A stretch of 12,546 nt of DNA from the NCBI GenBank assembly GCA_037176845.1, contig JAYKXP010000393.1, positions 1 to 12,546 of the forward strand. Direction: 5' to 3'. This document shows positions 10,238 to 12,546 of the stretch, piece after piece. A model generated the notes under the pieces. The model was not told where the DNA came from. It saw only the letters and a list, made by a program, of their open reading frames with translations, and made no database searches. Within the stretch, counting starts at the first letter, position 1. Each line of letters opens with the position of its first letter. Source of the stretch: Paramarasmius palmivorus (Eukaryota > Basidiomycota > Agaricomycetes > Agaricales > Marasmiaceae). Made by a program: the position numbers and the translations under genes.

Positions 10238-10468
10238 CGTCGTCGATGGTGGTGGTTACAAGCAAGGAGAGAAAAACTCTAAGTCCTCGGCGCGCGGCAG
10301 GCTTGTGCTCGCAAATCTTGTGTTTGTACAAGCACGTGCTTCAACAAACACAAGATTTGCGAGCACAAGCCTGCCGCGCGTGCTTTGGCAACAAGTTTTC
10401 ACTCTTGACTTGTTACCACCACCATCAACAACGACGAGGGCTCTAGCTCGTCGTCCCCCAGCGTAAGT
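10231..10468. repeat. extended imperfect inverted repeat around the central palindrome
   Basis: Outside the perfect core the arms continue with mismatches and small gaps. The reverse complement of 10238-10290 (ending TTGCTTGTAACCACCACCATCGACGACG) matches 10381-10437 (GACTTGTTACCACCACCATCAACAACGACG). Both arms then reach a GTAAGT splice donor, at 10237 on the minus strand and at 10463 on the plus strand. The right arm carries about 25 extra bases before its donor. The mirrored segments are therefore probably the leader exons of the two divergent genes. Confidence 0.8.
10291..10380. promoter_or_regulatory. 90-bp palindrome centred on CACGTG, probable bidirectional promoter
   Basis: The left arm 10291-10327 is the exact reverse complement of 10344-10380 (37 bp). 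The 16-bp centre is itself palindromic over 10330-10341, with the E-box hexamer CACGTG at 10333-10338. Over the whole 90 bp only two base pairs fail to match. The structure lies between two divergent genes, with both leader exons starting around it, so a shared symmetric promoter is the simplest reading. CACGTG is the classical binding site of basic helix-loop-helix factors. Alternatives are a hairpin RNA, or the junction of two terminal inverted repeats. Confidence 0.7.
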
Positions 10469-10644
10469 TTTCTTTATTTTCGCGTAGAATAGATCATAAA
10501 TGTATATTACAATGAATAATGAGTGTATAAGCCCAAAAAAAAGCTAAAAACGCTCCAGTACCTATGATGTCTCAGATAGAAAAAAAACCCTAAGGTCTAT
10601 GCTGATGCACCGTTCCAGGTCGTTGTGGGCTCGTCGCCGTCGCT
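10463..10644 (+). other. predicted leader intron and 5' leader of the Spt5-like gene
   Basis: A donor GCGTAAGT at 10463 and an acceptor at 10617-10618 (CTGAT branch point, then TTCCAG) define a 156-nt intron in the 5' leader. The exon 10619-10644 follows directly before the ATG at 10645. The layout mirrors that of the transposase leader (177-nt intron, donor at the same edge of the inverted repeat). Confidence 0.5.
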
Positions 10645-11764
10645 ATGGCTTCATCGTCGTCGATGCTGGACGTCCGTCAACTACTAGACTTGGAGGCTGC
10701 GGTGGATCGGGGAGGATATGACAGTGAGGAGGATGAGGAAGGTACGTCTAGATTATCTCAACCTCATTGACATTCTAACATATCTCAATTGATAGATGAA
10801 GGGTTCATCGACGACGGGGAAGGTGACCAGGGGCTGGAACTCAACTATCACGCCGTCGACGTCACCCTGGACAACCAAGAAAACAACTCAGACCACGACT
10901 CACTCTTTTCGGGAGACGACGAAGACGTTCACTCGGAACATGGCTCTATCTTTTCAGGAGATGAGGAGATGGAAGTAGAAGGTACAGCTGAGGTTGGGAA
11001 AGACACCGTTGGAGACACCATTGGAGATACAGCCGATGAACTGGACAACACCATGAACCTCGACGACTCTGTGAAGTATCAAGCACGAGAAGTCTGGATC
11101 GTAAAGTGCAAAGTAAGGTCTATATATCTTTCATCATGATACCTATTTAACGATGTGCTAGCGGTACAAAGAGAAATATGTTATTGAATTCCTGGAACGT
11201 TACACGAAGAAATACCCTCAAAATACCACTTTCCTTTCCTTTCAAGCCATATCTCGCGGCTGTGGGTACGTCTTGGTGCATACGCGTGATGCTGCCAAGG
11301 CTGCTTCAGCTATTCGTGGTTGCGCCTTCTTACGACGAAAGAAAGGCAATACTCAAGGTGTCGATATGGTCCTCGTCAACGATCCAGTGGATATTGCGCG
11401 TACACTGTCTGGCGTATCCAGTGTTACCGAAGCAATCGTTGGAGCTCGTAAAAATCCAGGTTTTCCGCACTTCAGAGTCAACCAATGGATCAGACTAGGT
11501 CCTACAGTAGAGCCGAAGAATATAGAGCCGACTCGGAAGAAGAAGCAGAGCAGCAAACCCACTCGAGCTCAGAGTTTTGAGCCGCAGATCAGAGGCGGGT
11601 GCCGTTTGTACTACGACGATCACGGTCTCTATCATCAGCATCGACTAAGCCGTGCCGTGACCGTTCTTTTTATCGCCACGCTTTCCAGCTACTTACTACG
11701 ACAAAACCTTGAAGACTCGATGCTCAAAGAGTCATGTACCCCTTTGTCCAGAGTCAGTATATGA
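10645..11764 (+). CDS. Spt5-like protein, N-terminal half with NGN domain
   Basis: The gene model has exons 10645-10741, 10796-11112 and 11162-11764. The introns are 54 and 49 nt (donors GTACGT and GTAAGG; acceptors GATAG and GCTAG) and the reading frame is conserved. The 338-residue product starts with a Ser/Asp/Glu-rich region (residues 25-120) including EEDEEDEGFIDD, as in the acidic N-terminus of Spt5. From 132 (VWIVKCK...) it shows the NGN fold pattern, with GYVLVHTRDAAKAASAIRG near 172-191 and VDMVLVNDPVDIARTL near 205-220. A KOW-like start, FRVNQWIRLGP (242-252), breaks off before the usual glycine-rich turn, and a basic KKKQSSKP segment follows. Spt5 with Spt4 helps RNA polymerase II elongation and couples it to RNA processing. 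This short, diverged paralogue next to a transposase is unlikely to be the housekeeping gene. The last 50-60 residues before the TGA at 11762 may be out of frame. Confidence 0.7.
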
Positions 11765-12525
11765 ATCTTCAAGAGAATACCTCTCAGGAGGATGTCAGAT
11801 TACGCCTGGGATCCAACTGTACGATAAAATCACAAAATCCACATTCTCCGCTCCCCTCTTACCCTGACGGCTACGCTTTGAGCATGGCCTTGAGGTACCG
11901 ATTGTTGATATTTCGTGATCAAGCGCTTATTGGAAGTCTGCCAATAACGCATCGTGAAGGCAGGATTTCTTCGAGAGTGTAAGCACTCGGCCGTTGCTCC
12001 GCCATTTTCCATGCAATTAAAGACGACTGGCGTTTCGACCTTGGTGATTCTGGTACGTTCTCCGAACGGACATGAAGGTCTCGTTGTATCACTTCAGCTC
12101 TGGGCCCTGTCGTCTGATTTTCATGTCGATCCATGGATGAAGGCCCAGGGAACAGCATCGATTTTCTTACTAGACACGCTACTATCCGTGTTGGGGAGCA
12201 GAGCTTTGGATGGAAGCTCCAGAAGGTTTGGTTCGTTGGCGACTGTGTACGTCACATATCTGGCGTTGAAGGGTTCGTCGTTAGCCTCTCCGAAGATCGC
12301 GTTACCGTCAGGGATAGCCGTGTAGAGCTAAACTATGACTTTTCCGGTCATACGAACTCCTTCCGGCTTGCCAATCGACAACAACACGCTCGGGGATACA
12401 CCTTACGTCGTGAACCTGAAGCATACCATAGTACACCATGGATGGAAGCAGCTGTCATTGGTCCTCATCGAGTGACTGATGACAAGCAGTGGGATCGTTT
12501 TCGCGGAGACTGCGTAAACGAGTAA
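11765..12525 (+). pseudogene. Spt5-like C-terminal half with KOW remnants, frame-broken
   Basis: Protein-like pieces typical of the agaricomycete Spt5-like family continue here but change frame. They include FEHGLEVPIVDI near 11880 (frame with stops on both sides), DDWRFDLGDSGTFSERT at about 12018-12070, HEGLVVSL directly after it in another frame, and DEGPGNSIDFLTRHATIRVG from 12136 in a third. The clearest KOW-like motif is at 12226-12309 (VWFVGDCVRHISGVEGFVVSL, then DRVTV). A further piece, TPWMEAAVIGPHR, lies near 12435-12475 and the frame ends at a TAA at 12523. Simple short introns do not explain the changes near 12070 and 12135, so small insertions or deletions are likely. The original C-terminus may lie beyond the window. 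Confidence 0.55.
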
Positions 12526-12546
12526 ACCTCGCCTTACGTCGTGATT

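Noticed and set aside
10167..10466. 99-codon plus-strand open frame across the palindrome
   Set aside because: It exists because the inverted repeat and leader lack stops in that frame. It begins inside an AT-rich intron and has no recognisable protein pattern.
12514..12530. GTAAACGAGTAAAC near the right edge, similar to the end of the tandem repeats at 5570-5618
   Set aside because: It is in the same orientation rather than inverted, is short, and overlaps the Spt5-like reading frame; chance similarity is more likely than a right-end repeat.
5656..12546. TET/JBP dioxygenase or KDZ transposase next to the Plavaka gene
   Set aside because: Such genes are known companions of basidiomycete transposons, but no dioxygenase motif or second transposase appears in any frame here.
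1..12546. Retroelement, CRISPR array, rRNA or tRNA genes
   Set aside because: I saw no reverse transcriptase or integrase motifs, no regularly spaced identical repeats with unique spacers, and no conserved rRNA or tRNA sequence.

Overview
The window looks like nuclear DNA of an agaricomycete (mushroom-forming basidiomycete). The supporting signs are very short spliceosomal introns (48-56 nt, most with GTAAGT-like donors and CTRAY-type branch points), a tandem family of F-box-like genes, and a Plavaka-family DNA transposase, a group known mainly from basidiomycetes. There are no rRNA, tRNA or CRISPR features and no prokaryotic signals.

Left part (1-5400). Positions 1 to about 3080 are gene debris: a 151-codon open frame of unknown identity (214-669), a patchwork of coding-like pieces in changing frames (about 1157-2230), and a broken copy of an F-box-like gene (about 2460-2910). 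The broken copy has a premature stop, a 92-bp deletion and a frameshift. Its intact paralogue, a 476-residue single-exon F-box-like protein, lies downstream at 3969-5399.

Right part (5430-12546). This region is probably most of a large Plavaka-type element. A complete, frame-intact transposase gene runs on the minus strand from 10002 to 5656: 10 exons, 1294 codons, nine introns, one of them GC-AG. It starts with a C2HC zinc finger and ends in an acidic tail. Just beyond its stop, four degenerate tandem repeats (5434-5618) separate it from the convergent F-box gene; they could be subterminal transposase-binding repeats. Divergently, from 10645 to the right edge, lies an Spt5-like gene (acidic N-terminus, NGN domain, KOW remnants). 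Its first three exons read cleanly, while its C-terminal half is spread over several frames and looks decayed, and it may run off the window.

The most striking structure is between these two genes. A 90-bp near-perfect palindrome (10291-10380), centred on the E-box hexamer CACGTG, is flanked by diverged inverted arms that each end at a GTAAGT splice donor (10237 on the minus strand, 10463 on the plus strand). Each gene therefore appears to start from the same palindromic bidirectional promoter and to carry a mirror-image 5' leader exon followed by a leader intron. The working idea is a self-contained unit in which a transposase and an elongation-factor-like protein are co-expressed from one symmetric promoter. 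This is inference from sequence layout. The outer ends of the element (terminal inverted repeats, target-site duplication) could not be identified within the window.
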